Shown piece by piece: positions 32,412 through 43,558 of a stretch of 64,000 nucleotides of DNA. Position 1 is the stretch's first letter, and each line of letters starts with the position of its first letter. The notes beneath the pieces were generated by a model, which saw nothing but the letters and a program-made list of their open reading frames with translations, did not search any database and had not been told where the DNA came from. Source of the stretch: Aquanectria penicillioides (Eukaryota > Ascomycota > Sordariomycetes > Hypocreales > Nectriaceae); contig PYIU01000001.1 in assembly GCA_003415625.1 (NCBI GenBank), forward strand, positions 2,170,001 through 2,234,000. The letters run 5' to 3'. A program made the position numbers and the translations under genes.

Positions 32412-34886
32412 TTAGCACATCTCCGCAGGGCAACCAACCCCGGTCCCGGTGTAAGTGACTCCAGCTAACGCGATAATGGCATTGATGACCCCGCCAATTC
32501 CCTCTCCTGCTATCATGCCAGCCACAGCGGAATAGCAATACGCTTCGTGACTCTGGGGCCTGTAGCGCTTCCAAGCCTCCGAAACAACGGCACCGATAAT
32601 CATGGCTGTTCCAATGGTTGTTTGGGAATGACCATCATCAGTCCGACAACCATCATGTTTGGCACGAAGCTCTGATACTGTTCCCGCTTGCCCACGAGCA
32701 AAAAGTTCTTCCCAATCACAATCGCTGCACCAGCTATCGAGATGCAGATGGCGAATATTCCAGACGATCTCGGAATGGGCAATTTTGAACTTGTTGCCGC
32801 AATCGTGGCAATTCTCCACGCACTTACGGAGGGAGCAGAAAACTGGCACTTCTCTGCACTCAAGTCAATAATGCAGGGATAAGCAGTAGCGAAAACCAAG
32901 AAAATAGCGGGCGCCAAAAAGACGGCTACTAGACTGCCAACGCCTTGAGCCACCCACTGGAGCCTTGGGGGACTGAAAGCAGGTACCTGATGAAAAACCA
33001 TGTTAGCGAGGTACATCACAGCACATGGATGACTCTCCTTACCCGACTCTGAAATCACCTGTCAAATCACACGCTTGATTGGCTATTCCATTTGCCATAG
33101 CGCCGCCCAAGGAGTTGAGAGTTTCTGCCTTTGAAATATCCCAGCCTTGACTTCTAGTGGTCGCACCGAGGATCAACTGCGAGGACTTTGAAATGGCGGT
33201 TAACGGAGTCATGTCCGTCATACCAGTGCTCAAGATGGCGAGGATGGTAAAAATGGTGGCAAAGACGATAGAAAGGATGACCATGGAAACGGGCATATCC
33301 CACTGAAGCGCGAGGCTTAGACAAACGACAATAACGGAAATGACAAGGCCGGAAGTCCACGCCCAGGTTTGCACGTCTTCAGATTTCTGTACGGCTTCAG
33401 TAGACTCATCCGTTGACCTCTGATTACGGAATTTGCCATCGATATTCAACACAGAACGAATACCTAATAGCCCGTGGAAAATGCTTTGGCCTGTAGCGAC
33501 ACAGGCGCGCCACAAAATCTTGTACTGGCAAAGAAACTCCACGATAGAGACGACAACCATTAGAAGAACACCGCTATGATAGGGGTCAGCATTATTCGAC
33601 GCTTATCCGGAGGAATAGGCCTAAATACCAATCAAATCGAACAAGGGGAGATACTTACGGCCAAAGCAGCCAGTAGCGCGGGCTGGGATTATTGACGGGA
33701 TCCTTGAGGTTCAAGCTGGCATATGTAGTCCATTCTTTCCAAGGGCCATCATAATCAGGTCCCATGACAGGAATTCCATTGGCAGCCCCAGTGCGCACGA
33801 GGATTGGCCCGATGATGCCCCAGCATAGGACAGCGCCGCCAAACATGCTCAGAGCAGTATTAAGGCCAACCATCATACCGCTCCCGATGACTGCAGGAGT
33901 CCACTCAATGTACCAACCCCAGTTCTCTGCGTAGATGGCACCATTTTGGTGGTTTCCCCAGATAAAGAACCAGGTAAACACATGCCAATCGTACAGGATT
34001 CCCAAGGCGTATTGTGAGACGACGCGTATAGCCAAAGAAACGCCAAACGCGATGGCAAGAACCACACATTTTTTCATCGCAGCAGACTGCGAAGATGTAG
34101 CAGAATGCATCGATCTGATTGTAATTGCGGTCGCTGTAGGAGTGGGGAAGATGAGTCGTAATTTCTTTGCGAGCTGCACGATAAAGAGTCGCCGGTCTTT
34201 GGGAAACATGTTAGCTGAAGTCGAGGCTCCCTTACGCAATTACTTACAAGGAGTAGCGATGAAGAATCCAACATAAGTAGCACCCAGGGTGAATGTCAAA
34301 ACCTTGCCGTAGTCGGCTTCAGGCTTCTTGAGAAGCCCCATCTGATACATGGCCGGAACCGCAGAGACGAAGATATTGCTTAGTCCACCTGCCGCGGTAG
34401 CTGCAGTTTGCACGATTGCATTCTCCTTGGGTCCGAATCCACCCCCCATGATAGGGAAGTTTTCAGCGAAGACTCTGCTCACGATCTTCAAGATGCCGAA
34501 CCCCAGGATTGCTCCAAAGAGATTCGCCGGAAACGTCATCCCGGTTTTCAATCCTGGCAATAGTGTCAGCGACCACAGCTCAATGCATACCTTCGCAACA
34601 ATCAAGATTTACCAAGATAAACATTGCTGGCATTGGATATTCCACCGAGAACGCAGCCAACAAATATGGCACGGATTCGAAGGATGTTCTTCTCAGACCT
34701 AATAGCAGGATCTTCGATGAAGGGCTCAAACATGGCGAGATGAACGACCTCGGATTCTCCATTGTTGATATCATCTTCCTTCATTGTAATATCCTCGTCA
34801 GGATCGACCGGAGATGTTTTGATTTTGGCATCTCCGATCGGCTTGTTCTCCAGAGGAGTTTTCAAGGAATGCGGATCCTGACTCAT
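32412..34886 (-). CDS. OPT family oligopeptide transporter, two frame breaks
   Basis: Proton-coupled importer of small peptides (or metal-peptide complexes) of the fungal OPT family. Exons are 34886-34613, 34553-34248, 34196-33659, 33573-33043 and 32986-32412. Exon joins restore NVYLGLKTGMTFPANLFGA, ATPYRRLFIVQLAKKLRL and YWLLWPGVLLMVVVS, and the protein ends GTGVGCPAEMC, as in related transporters. Two places need one extra base. The first is in the G run 32967-32971, where the join should read GYLLSVPPRLQWVAQG. The second is in the G run 32624-32626, where MMVIPQTTIGTAM is expected. With both restored the length is 741 residues, normal for the family. Either sequence error or recent inactivation explains this. 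The start codon is 388 bases from the divergent aminopeptidase gene. Confidence 0.85.
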
Positions 34887-35274
34887 GACGGAAAAGCGAG
34901 AGGGGCAGCAAGACAAAATGAAGATCGTTGGTCAGACAAAGGAAAAAGGCATCCTACTCTCTAAAACTTATACACATGTTTCCTCCCAATACCCGTCCCT
35001 ATCAGTGAAGGCTCATAGTATCTCATTCAAACCTGGCCCTGGGTTCTTCCAAGATTGACCCCGACCTTATCATGGTATTGATAAGACTGGCTCTTGGTTC
35101 GCCCCACAGATAAGGGAAGTGGAGACTAGTGTTTTTCAGCGCGCTTTACTGTAATAGGCAATTGAGAACGATGGTCTAGGGTCTATCAAACATTGAAGCA
35201 TATTAACCTGAATCAACGGATGGTTGTCAGTTCAGAGATTACGAACGGCACGAACTATACGCCACCTTTACACC
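34887..35274. promoter_or_regulatory. Divergent promoter, OPT transporter and M1 aminopeptidase
   Basis: The genes start back to back across 388 bases. Three GATA sites (listed separately) lie in the middle. The arrangement implies co-regulation of peptide uptake and peptide breakdown. Confidence 0.6.
35066..35114. promoter_or_regulatory. Cluster of three GATA (AreA/Nit2-type) sites
   Basis: CTTATC at 35066-35071, GATAAG at 35080-35085 and GATAAG at 35109-35114 all match the HGATAR consensus of the nitrogen-catabolite GATA activators (TGATAAG, TGATAAG and AGATAAG). Three sites in 49 bases is the kind of clustering seen in AreA targets. Binding is inferred. Confidence 0.5.
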
Positions 35275-37467
35275 ATGTCTGCAACCAAATCCGATATTCA
35301 CACGCTCTCCAACTATCATGATTGGGAGACCAAGCACACGTCTCTCCTTTTGACTCTTGATTTCGACAGCCGTGTCATCAAGGGCTCGACCACAATCACG
35401 GCTGCTGCATTAGCTTCTGGATTGGCCAAGGTCACACTTGATACTAGCTTCGTCAAGATAGAGAGTGTTGAAGCCTCAAACCCGGACAGCGATGTGCCCG
35501 TTCAATTGGGATGGGAGCTGAAGCCCAGGACGGAGCCTAATGGAAGCCTGCTCGAAGTCGAACTTCTTAAGCCTTACAATGAGCAAGAGGCTTTCTCTCT
35601 AACGGTACGAATCACTTTCCATCTTACAAATGAATTTACGTAGGAGAAGCTAATATTGAACCAGATTTGCTTTGAAACAACGTCGGAAACTACGGGCCTC
35701 CAATGGTTCAATCCATCCCAAACTGATGATGGAAAATATCCGTTTGTTTGTATGCCAGACCCTGGTCTTCGACACCATAATCTTCCACTAAGCCTTTTTA
35801 GTCTCCCAAGGCGAACCTGCTCATGCAAGGTCGATCTTCCCCTGTCAAGATACCCCATCGGTCAAGACCACATTCGACATCAAAGTCTGGTCGGTGCTAC
35901 CCGTTGTTGCGAGCGGTATTCCTGAGCAGAACATGTTCCCAGCCCTTGATTCGCAACCTCCATTGGAGAAAAAGCTTTATTCGTTTCACCAACCTATCCC
36001 AATTTCCAATTATCTATTTTCAGTCGCGAGCGGGTAAGTTGAGCTTGAAATCCGAGCGTATGTCGCTGGACCTTGTGCTAACGTAAGCCGTGGAATTAGG
36101 AACCTCGCGAGCGTTAAAATAGGTCCGAAAAGCCACCTCTATTGTACTCCATCGGAATTAGAGGCTTGCAAGTGGGAGTTTGAGGCAGATCTCCCTGGAG
36201 TAATTGATATTGCCGAAGTTGGTCCATCCGTTATTGTTATCTTTCCATAATACAATCTAACAATGTATACAGGAACTGATCTTTCCGTATCCTTGGGAAC
36301 AGTACAACATAGTGGTCTTACCAAAAGCTTTCCACCTTGGAGGAATGGAGAACCCCGTTTTTAATTTCTTTAGCTCCAGCGTGATTTCCAGGGACCGGGA
36401 AAATATCTCCGTTCTTGCCCATGAATTCGCCCACAGCTTCAGTGGCAATCTCGTCACTAACCGATCATGGGAGCATTTTTGGCTGAACGAAGGATGGACT
36501 GTTTATATCGAGAGAAATATCATCAAGGTTCTTCGTGGTCAAGCTGAACAAGAACTCCAAGCGATTGTCGGCTGGGGGGAGCTGCAGTATTCTGTTAATG
36601 CCTACGGTGGTGAGAGCAGCCCGTTCACCTCTCTCGTGTTGGAATTTAAGGGCAAGAGACCGGATGACGTGATGTCGAAGATATCCTACGAGAAGGGTTA
36701 TACATTCCTCTGCTATCTTGAAAAGATGGTTGGAAGAACAAACTGGTTGTCCTTTGTTCCCCATGTGAGTATCCATGAGCATCGAGCGGATGAAATGAGC
36801 TGACTGACCATGGTCTCAGTACTTTAAAACCTTCAATGAAAAGGCTGTTGATTCGATAGAGTTTAAAAACTATATTTTTGCATTCTTCTCGGATGATCAA
36901 GATGCACACGAAGCTTTGAGCTCCGTGGATTGGGACACATGGTACCACAAGCCTGGAATGCCGCCGATGCCAAACTTCGATACGTCACTGTACGATGCAT
37001 GCACTAAACTTGCGTCTCTGTGGACCAGTAGTGAAAGAATGGGATTTGAGCCTTCGAAAGACGATATCAAGAACTGGACTGTCAGTCAATACCTCGTCTT
37101 TCTCGAGGCCCTGCTTCAACACTCAACGCCTCTTTCGGCTAGCGCCGCCACAGCCCTTGGAGATCTTTATGGCTTCAGAAACAGTCAGAATCTCGAGGTT
37201 TCTTCGCGCTACCTCCGAATAGCACTTGATGCTGGAGAACAGCGGGCTATTGCCGACACGGCCGAGGTACTGGGACAGACTGGACGAATGAAATTTGTCA
37301 AACCTCTGTAAGTCAAGCTTCAACAAGTGTTTAACAAAGCTCTAACGATGGCGTTCAGGTTTGAATGTCTACTTAAGGCTGACCGCGAGTTTGCATTAAA
37401 AACACTTCACCGCTATAGAGAATTTTATCATCCCACATGCTTGCGTCTTTTAGACTCATTTGTGTAG
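35275..37467 (+). CDS. Leukotriene A4 hydrolase-type M1 aminopeptidase
   Basis: Zinc aminopeptidase/epoxide hydrolase family; fungal members act mainly as cytosolic aminopeptidases. Seven exons: 35275-35604, 35665-35749, 35802-36033, 36100-36217, 36273-36764, 36820-37307 and 37359-37467, 617 residues. The zinc motif HEFAH is at residues 305-309 with the third ligand E328 in WLNEGWTVY, and the substrate-binding GGMEN is at 278-282. The N-terminal domain shows GEPAHARSIFPCQDTPSVKTT, diagnostic for LTA4H-like enzymes, and the C-terminal armadillo-like domain ends with LLKADREFALKTLHRYREFYHP. The fungal housekeeping LTA4H homologue is usually of this size, so this may be a second, cluster-associated copy; that cannot be tested here. 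Confidence 0.94.
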
Positions 37468-38434
37468 GAGCATTGGGCCATGGAGATAACGCGCCGGTAT
37501 CTGCACCGAAAATCACATATTTGAAGTTTTTCTTTAGTGAAATAGACTAGAAGGAAATGTAGTATATAAAGCCAAAGTAGAAAAAAAAACGATTATTTTC
37601 GATGAAAAGCGTCGCACATTTTAACATTGGAGGATGGTGTGTCTATGAGAAATTCTAGAATAGCCTGTGTACTAAGGAACCGCACCAAGGTGTAGGGCTT
37701 TCGGTCTTTAGTCCCAACTCATCAATTCAACTTCCTTGAAATAATCTTCACATTTTACTAGTTAGAGGTTGGATTCTAGATTTTGCCCCAGATCCAGGTA
37801 TCCCAATCGAGCAGAAAGGTTCAACCCATGATGCCCAAGGTTCATAACATGCAAGCACTTTGCCAAATGGAGAAACGTTTCGCACTTGAAATGGTGTGAT
37901 TTTTATTCAGCCGACTTATTCAAACGAATTCCAAACTTTCGATTCCTAGCAACTGATAATCACAACATTATGGCGGCGGTGAAGTCATGACCGCTGCATC
38001 CGCACTGAAGGTGGAGCTCTGCGAATTTTGCTAGTGGAGTTTTCCCCTTTTGGCATGCCAAACGAGGTGCTTAATTGATCGTTCCCAACTGCCGCTTTAG
38101 TATAATGAAGAGCAAAACTGAAAGAATGTCGTCAATTGAGGCCGACTTTCGTCCTTGACTCAAAAATTAGGAGTTTCAATTCGCAAGCTAATCTTCACGA
38201 ATGATAATGGCTGATACTGATCCGGAAGCCCATTTTGCTTTGTGATTCTCCATCACACATCTTACGTGCCCAAATGCAGGGTCAACCTCATTATCCTCTA
38301 CTAATTTCTTTTTGATCAGTGTGTATTACTCTGGCGGTTGAGTTGTCCAACTTGAACATTTCAAGACGAACCCTGGATAGACAAGCATCATGCTGATGAT
38401 CAATAGTTGAACGAAAGTATTGACAGGTGTTGAA
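37468..38434. other. Intergenic, no gene seen
   Basis: The segment is AT-rich DNA between the aminopeptidase and the MFS exporter, with stops in all frames. It should hold the promoter of the exporter. No repeat or site stands out. Confidence 0.45.
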
Positions 38435-40066
38435 ATGACGCAATCCTCGAGTGTTTCGTCCCAAGCAAGGCATGAAATAGACCTTGAATCGCCCCAGAAA
38501 AAGCAGCACCCAAGTCATTTCAATCTTATCCTTGATTCGGCAGGTGTCACAGACGAGGTCCTGTTCCATGACTATCATGGCCTGGGAACAGAACAATCTC
38601 CATTTGTAGTGGACTTTCTCCCTACTGACCCTCGTAACCCACGAGCCTTTTCCGCTACAAGAAAATGGACCGTCACCTTGCTTCAGGCGTTCAGTGCTTT
38701 TTCCGTTGCTTTTGTGAGCACCGCGTTTTCTGGAGGGGTTGCACAAATTATCGAGACCTTTGGGGTCTCCTCTGAGGTTGGTATTCTGGGTATATCTCTT
38801 TTTGTTTTGGGGTTCGCTCTGGGTCCGTTACTCTGGGCGCCGTTGTCGGAGCTATTTGGTCGGCAGTATCTATTTATATTTACGTATACCGCACTTGTGA
38901 TCCTGAATGCTGGAGCTGCGGTTGCCCAGAACATTGAAGGGCTTATCATTCTTCGGTTCCTCGCAGGCACCATTGGATCGTCACCGCTCACAAATGCTGG
39001 AGCAGTCATTTCAGACATGTTTGCCCCGTCTGAGCGCGGCCGTGCGACTACGCTATTTGCAGCAGCACCCCTTCTAGGACCTTCAATAGGTGAGTATGGC
39101 CGAAAATTATTAGAAATATTGTCTCTCTAACAATTATAACCGTCCTCAGGTCCTATAGTCAGCGGGTTTCTCATCGAACCAGCTGGTTGGAGATGGATTG
39201 AAGGCGTCATGGCCATTCTCACAGGAATCATTCTCATTATTTGCGTCCTAAGTGTTCCTGAGACATACAGTCCTGTGCTTTTACGCCGCCGTGCCGAAAA
39301 GCTTTCGAAGCTTACTGGGAAAGTCTATAAGTCTCGGTTCGACGCAAATCAGCAACCTACCAGCGCAGGGCAACGGTTCAAGACTGCCTTGTCTCGACCT
39401 TGGGTTATGCTTTTCCGCGAACCTATTGTGTTATGCAGCTCAACTTACATTGCGATTGTATATGGAACACTGTACATGCTATTTCCAGCTTTTCCAATTA
39501 TCTACCAACAAAATCGTGGCTGGGACCCTCGCATGGGAGGTCTGGCCTTTCTAGGGATAACTGTTGGTATGGTCGCGTCGGTTATCTACACATTGTATGA
39601 TCAAAGACGCTATGCAAGGCTTCTAAAAGAATCAGGCGTTGCTCCTCCAGAAAGTCGCTTACCGCCCTCGATGAAAGGCGCTTTCTTGTTGCCAGTTGGT
39701 CTATTCTGGTTCGCTTGGACGAATGGCCCCGAGATCCACTGGATTGTCTCGATCATAGCGTCCGGTTTCTTTGCGGCTGGGTTGGTTCTGGTATTTCTCA
39801 GTCTTCTGAACTACCTGATCGACTCTTACACCATCTTCACCGCATCTGCTCTTGCAGCGAATTCGGTATTGCGTTCATTATTTGGCGCTGCATTTCCCCT
39901 TTTTACAACAAAGATGTATCATCGGCTTGGGATCCATTGGGCATCATCCATACCGGCTTTTCTAGCTCTAGCCTGTCTTCCTTTTCCATTTCTATTTCAT
40001 CACTTTGGGGAGCGTATCCGGTCAAAATGCAAATTTGCGCGAGAAGCACAAGCCCAGCAAAATTAA
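38435..40066 (+). CDS. MFS drug:H+ antiporter (DHA1 type)
   Basis: Twelve-helix exporter of the multidrug/polyamine DHA1 group at the plasma membrane. Exons are 38435-39089 and 39150-40066, 523 residues. A hydrophilic N-terminal tail carries the family motif DPRNPRAFS just before helix 1. Motif A follows helix 2 ([11 protein letters not shown]), motif C-like GAAPLLGP/GP spans the exon join ([16 protein letters not shown]), and the GWRWIEG and [14 protein letters not shown] segments are typical. The central loop and the [19 protein letters not shown] helix also match the group. It lies beyond the aminopeptidase at the right end of the cluster and could export a cluster product, which is inference. 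Substrate is unknown. Confidence 0.93.
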
Positions 40067-41183
40067 TGTATTCACATCCTCTAGGTGCGAACAAGGACGT
40101 TTATCAAAAGGCATGTGGTATTCAAGATAGACCCTTCCACTATCCAGAGGTTATCTAAAAGGGTCAATGCAACTTGCTATTGTTATAGTAGACACTAAGC
40201 CATCTTTTCAAACGATTCCAACCCGTATATCAACGGGTTCTTGAAGGCCTTTCAACCTCTTGATAATTTATTCGTTCATAGTTAGGCCTCTGTGTGGTCA
40301 CACATTATGGACCTGTCCATATTAAGCATCCAGATAATATTTACGACAAATATAACATGATTAATTCATCAAAAGAATTCACAGAGTAGTAGAGGGTACC
40401 GTAAGTTGTAGGGAGCACTACAATTTAGTTGTGTGATTGGATCGTTCACGCGGCCGAATTTCCCCGTAATATGTCGAGCGTATATGCTCATAAATAAAAA
40501 ACCAGTTAATCAGCTATGCCTTTGATTTACCCTCTACTGATCATCTGATGTGAAGGAAATTCAAGTCCTTGATCGTACGTTCAAAGTGGTGATATGGGGT
40601 TCGCATTCAAGCTGTACTCGATTGAGGAGCTTGAGGCACCAGTTGCCGCATAGGGCAGGATTCTTTCTAGTAGTCGTAGAAGCCTGCCTGCAAGGGTCGT
40701 CCATTTGAGTCCAGCTTATGTCGGTTATGTTGCTCTGGTTGGCAGTCCGGGGAATCTCTGGGGAATCTCGGGGGATGCATTATGACCGAGAGCCGCAAGC
40801 GACGCTAAATTGTCCGGGGGGCGTCAAATCGCACCGCCCCCGCACATTCACGGTCTTCTTCTCCACGAGCTAATGCCAAGCTAGCTCCAATGCCCCGGCC
40901 TTCGTCAAAGGATCGACAGACTGGTCACGAGCAGCATGGATAGTTGCAAGGAATATATTTACCGCAATAAAATATAGCCGGGGAGTATAAGCCTCGGCAG
41001 CGCTTAGGTTATCCCAAATGAGGAACTTGCCAATGGGGCCATTGGGCGTGGCCACGAGACTATTCAGCCCTCCAACGTCACTAAGTGGCTTCAAGTTTGT
41101 GCATATAAACACTCTCTTTGACGATGTATAATTTGACTCATCAAGATCTGGCCCGGCAAAACGCCACGATTGAGCATTCTACC
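40067..41183. other. Intergenic with G-rich promoter repeats
   Basis: This region is upstream of the carboxylesterase. Two copies of GGGGAATCTC are followed by GGGGGA at 40749-40774, and CCCCGC at 40837-40842 fits the CreA carbon-repressor consensus in reverse. No gene is supported. Confidence 0.45.
40749..40774. repeat. Short tandem direct repeat in esterase promoter
   Basis: GGGGAATCTC occurs twice in a row with one base between copies and is followed by a third partial G-run. It lies about 420 bases upstream of the carboxylesterase start. Its role is unknown. Confidence 0.6.
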
Positions 41184-43077
41184 ATGATGTCCTTCCGTGG
41201 ACTCGCAATTGCTGCTCTGCCGCTAATTCAGGCCGTGCTCGGGGCGGGATCGACGCACAAACCTCCAACAGTCAAAGTAAAGAATGGTACATATGAAGGC
41301 AAATATGTGGCATCTTACGACCAAGACCTCTTTCTGGGGGTCCCCTACGCTCAGCCACCAGTTGGGGATCTTCGCTACAGGAACCCCCAAAGCTTGAATT
41401 CCACCTTCAAAACGAAAACTGCTACCGAATATGCCGACTCATGTGTTGGATATGGAGTAAGTTGTCTTCTTCTTTCCACTCTATTCGTCATCTCTAACAC
41501 GTTCCACCCATCAAGAATAGTCCTGCATGGCCCTTCACTCTGAGTGAAGACTGTTTGACTTTAAATATCGTCAAGCCTGCTAGTTCTAATGGGAAAAGCA
41601 ACGCAAATCTCCTTCCAGTTGGAGTTTTTATCCATGGAGGAGGTTGGACAAGTGACTATAGCGCCAATGGTGTCTACAATCTGAGTTTTATTGTCGAACA
41701 GTCTGTCAAGCTGGGCAAGCCCTTCATCGCCGTTTCAGTAGACTGTAAGGATTTCAACAAGTAATGTCAAATTATCAACAATTCGAATACTAACTTTAAT
41801 AAGATCGACTTTCTTTCTGGGGTTTCCTGGCCTCTCAAGACATACTCAACGCCGGTGTCGCCAACCTCGGCCTCAAAGATCAGCGGCTCGCTCTTCATTG
41901 GATCAACGAGAATATCAAGGCATTCGGGGGAGATCCTAAAAAGGTGACCATTTGGGGAGAGAGCGCCGGTGGTGGCAATGTTGGCTATCAAGCCACGGCC
42001 TTCGGTGGTCGCGATGACGGTCTCTTCCGCGGTGTTATTGCGCAGTCTGGCGCTGAGGGTACCTGGATGAAAAATCTCACAAAACCCCAGCAACGATATG
42101 ATACAATCGTCAATGCAGTTGGATGTGACTCTGCAAGCGATAAACTTGCCTGTCTTCGTAAAGTCCCATTCGCGGAGCTCAATGCGACTTATAGCAAGAT
42201 TTCGGGTGGCTTCTACCCAGTGGTTGATGGGGATTTGGTCCCGGATCTATCATCTACGCTGCTAGCCAACGGCAATTTTACCAAAACTCCAATCTTACTT
42301 GGTACTAATACAGATGAGGGTACGCTATTTGGCGGTACGACTGTCAACACAGACGAGGACGTCAGAAGCATCATCAGCTCGTCAGGGCCGGACCAGAATA
42401 CAACTGAAATCGTCATGGCATTGTATCCCAATGTAGACTCACTTGGCCTTCCAACCAAGTATCGTGTACAATCCAATGGGCCTGTCGGTGCTCAGTTCAA
42501 GCGCGCGATTGCCCTCTTCACTGATCAGAGCTTTCTCTCATGGAGGCGCATCCGGACCGACGCATGGTCAAAGTATAATGTACCAGCTTATTCATACTTA
42601 TTCGAATCTCCTCTCACCAGGGGTAAGTAAGCTCCACGATGGCATTCGTTGCATACAATCTAATATTCGGTCATCATCCTTAGTCGAGTACTTCGGTACC
42701 ACTCACTTCACGGAGATAGGCTACGTTTTCTACAACACGCAGGGTCTCGGTTACGCCACCGGCATTAGTCCCCTCACAAATGCTACGCAAGAGGTTCTAG
42801 ATTTGGCCAAGCTCACAACCCGCATGTGGATAAGCTTCATCCATGATCTTGACCCCAATAACCATGGAAGTGAGTTGCGTTCCAATTCTTTTGCAGAACA
42901 GTAGCTGACATCCTACTAGTTACGCGTGTTGCGAAGTGGCCAACTTACAACGCCACAGGCGGTTATGGAGAAAACTTCCACTTGACTCCCAAAGACTTTG
43001 GTGTGATACCTGATACCTTCCGGCTTGCTGGGACTAGCTTCCTGAACTCTGTTGCGCGTGAGCAGTATGGGCGTTGA
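41184..43077 (+). CDS. Secreted type B carboxylesterase/lipase
   Basis: Alpha/beta-hydrolase that cleaves carboxylic esters outside the cell. Five exons: 41184-41456, 41516-41744, 41804-42622, 42684-42869 and 42920-43077, 554 residues. A signal peptide is evident (MMSFRGLAIAALPLIQAVLG). The family landmarks are FLGVPYAQPPVGDLRY, EDCLTLN, the oxyanion motif HGGGW, and the nucleophile Ser221 in GESAGG. TNTDEGT supplies the acidic residue region and the catalytic His is in GTTHFTEIGYVF. Several NxS/T sites (NAT, NFT, NTT) fit a secreted glycoprotein. A longer N terminus from 41118 is possible but would bury the signal peptide. Substrate is unknown. Confidence 0.93.
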
Positions 43078-43558
43078 GCTTAAGCTGTGCATATAAGACA
43101 GTAGAACCGCAAACTAAAAAAATTATTGGATCAATTTTTATTGTAAAACTCCTTACGAATCCCATGATTTCGTTTGCATGCACAATTGCTGACAGCAGAG
43201 CCGCCACACGGATATTGGAGAAAGCGGATTTAAGGCGCTCACCATGTGTGGCCAGCGACCCAGCACACCAGTTTCCAATTGGATAAATATAAGTTTTGAA
43301 GTATTTGTTGGTCGGAAGTAACTATCGTCTTATTTCCTTTGCAATTAGTGATCTATTTGACCAGTATCACTATTATGCCTGTCGGAGCTGAACAATGCTC
43401 GCTAGTAATGGCTCGTAACATTCTTATCCCCGTCGCCACGCACAACGTCACACTTGTGGCATATGATAAAATGGCAGCGATGCCTCGTAGATAATTCTCG
43501 TAGACAATTAAAGGTCATCACCATTTTGATATCATATCATATTTCGAACTCATTCGCC
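43078..43558. other. Intergenic, no gene seen
   Basis: The segment contains the 3' region of the esterase and the promoter of the aldo/keto reductase. Nothing specific is recognised. Confidence 0.45.
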
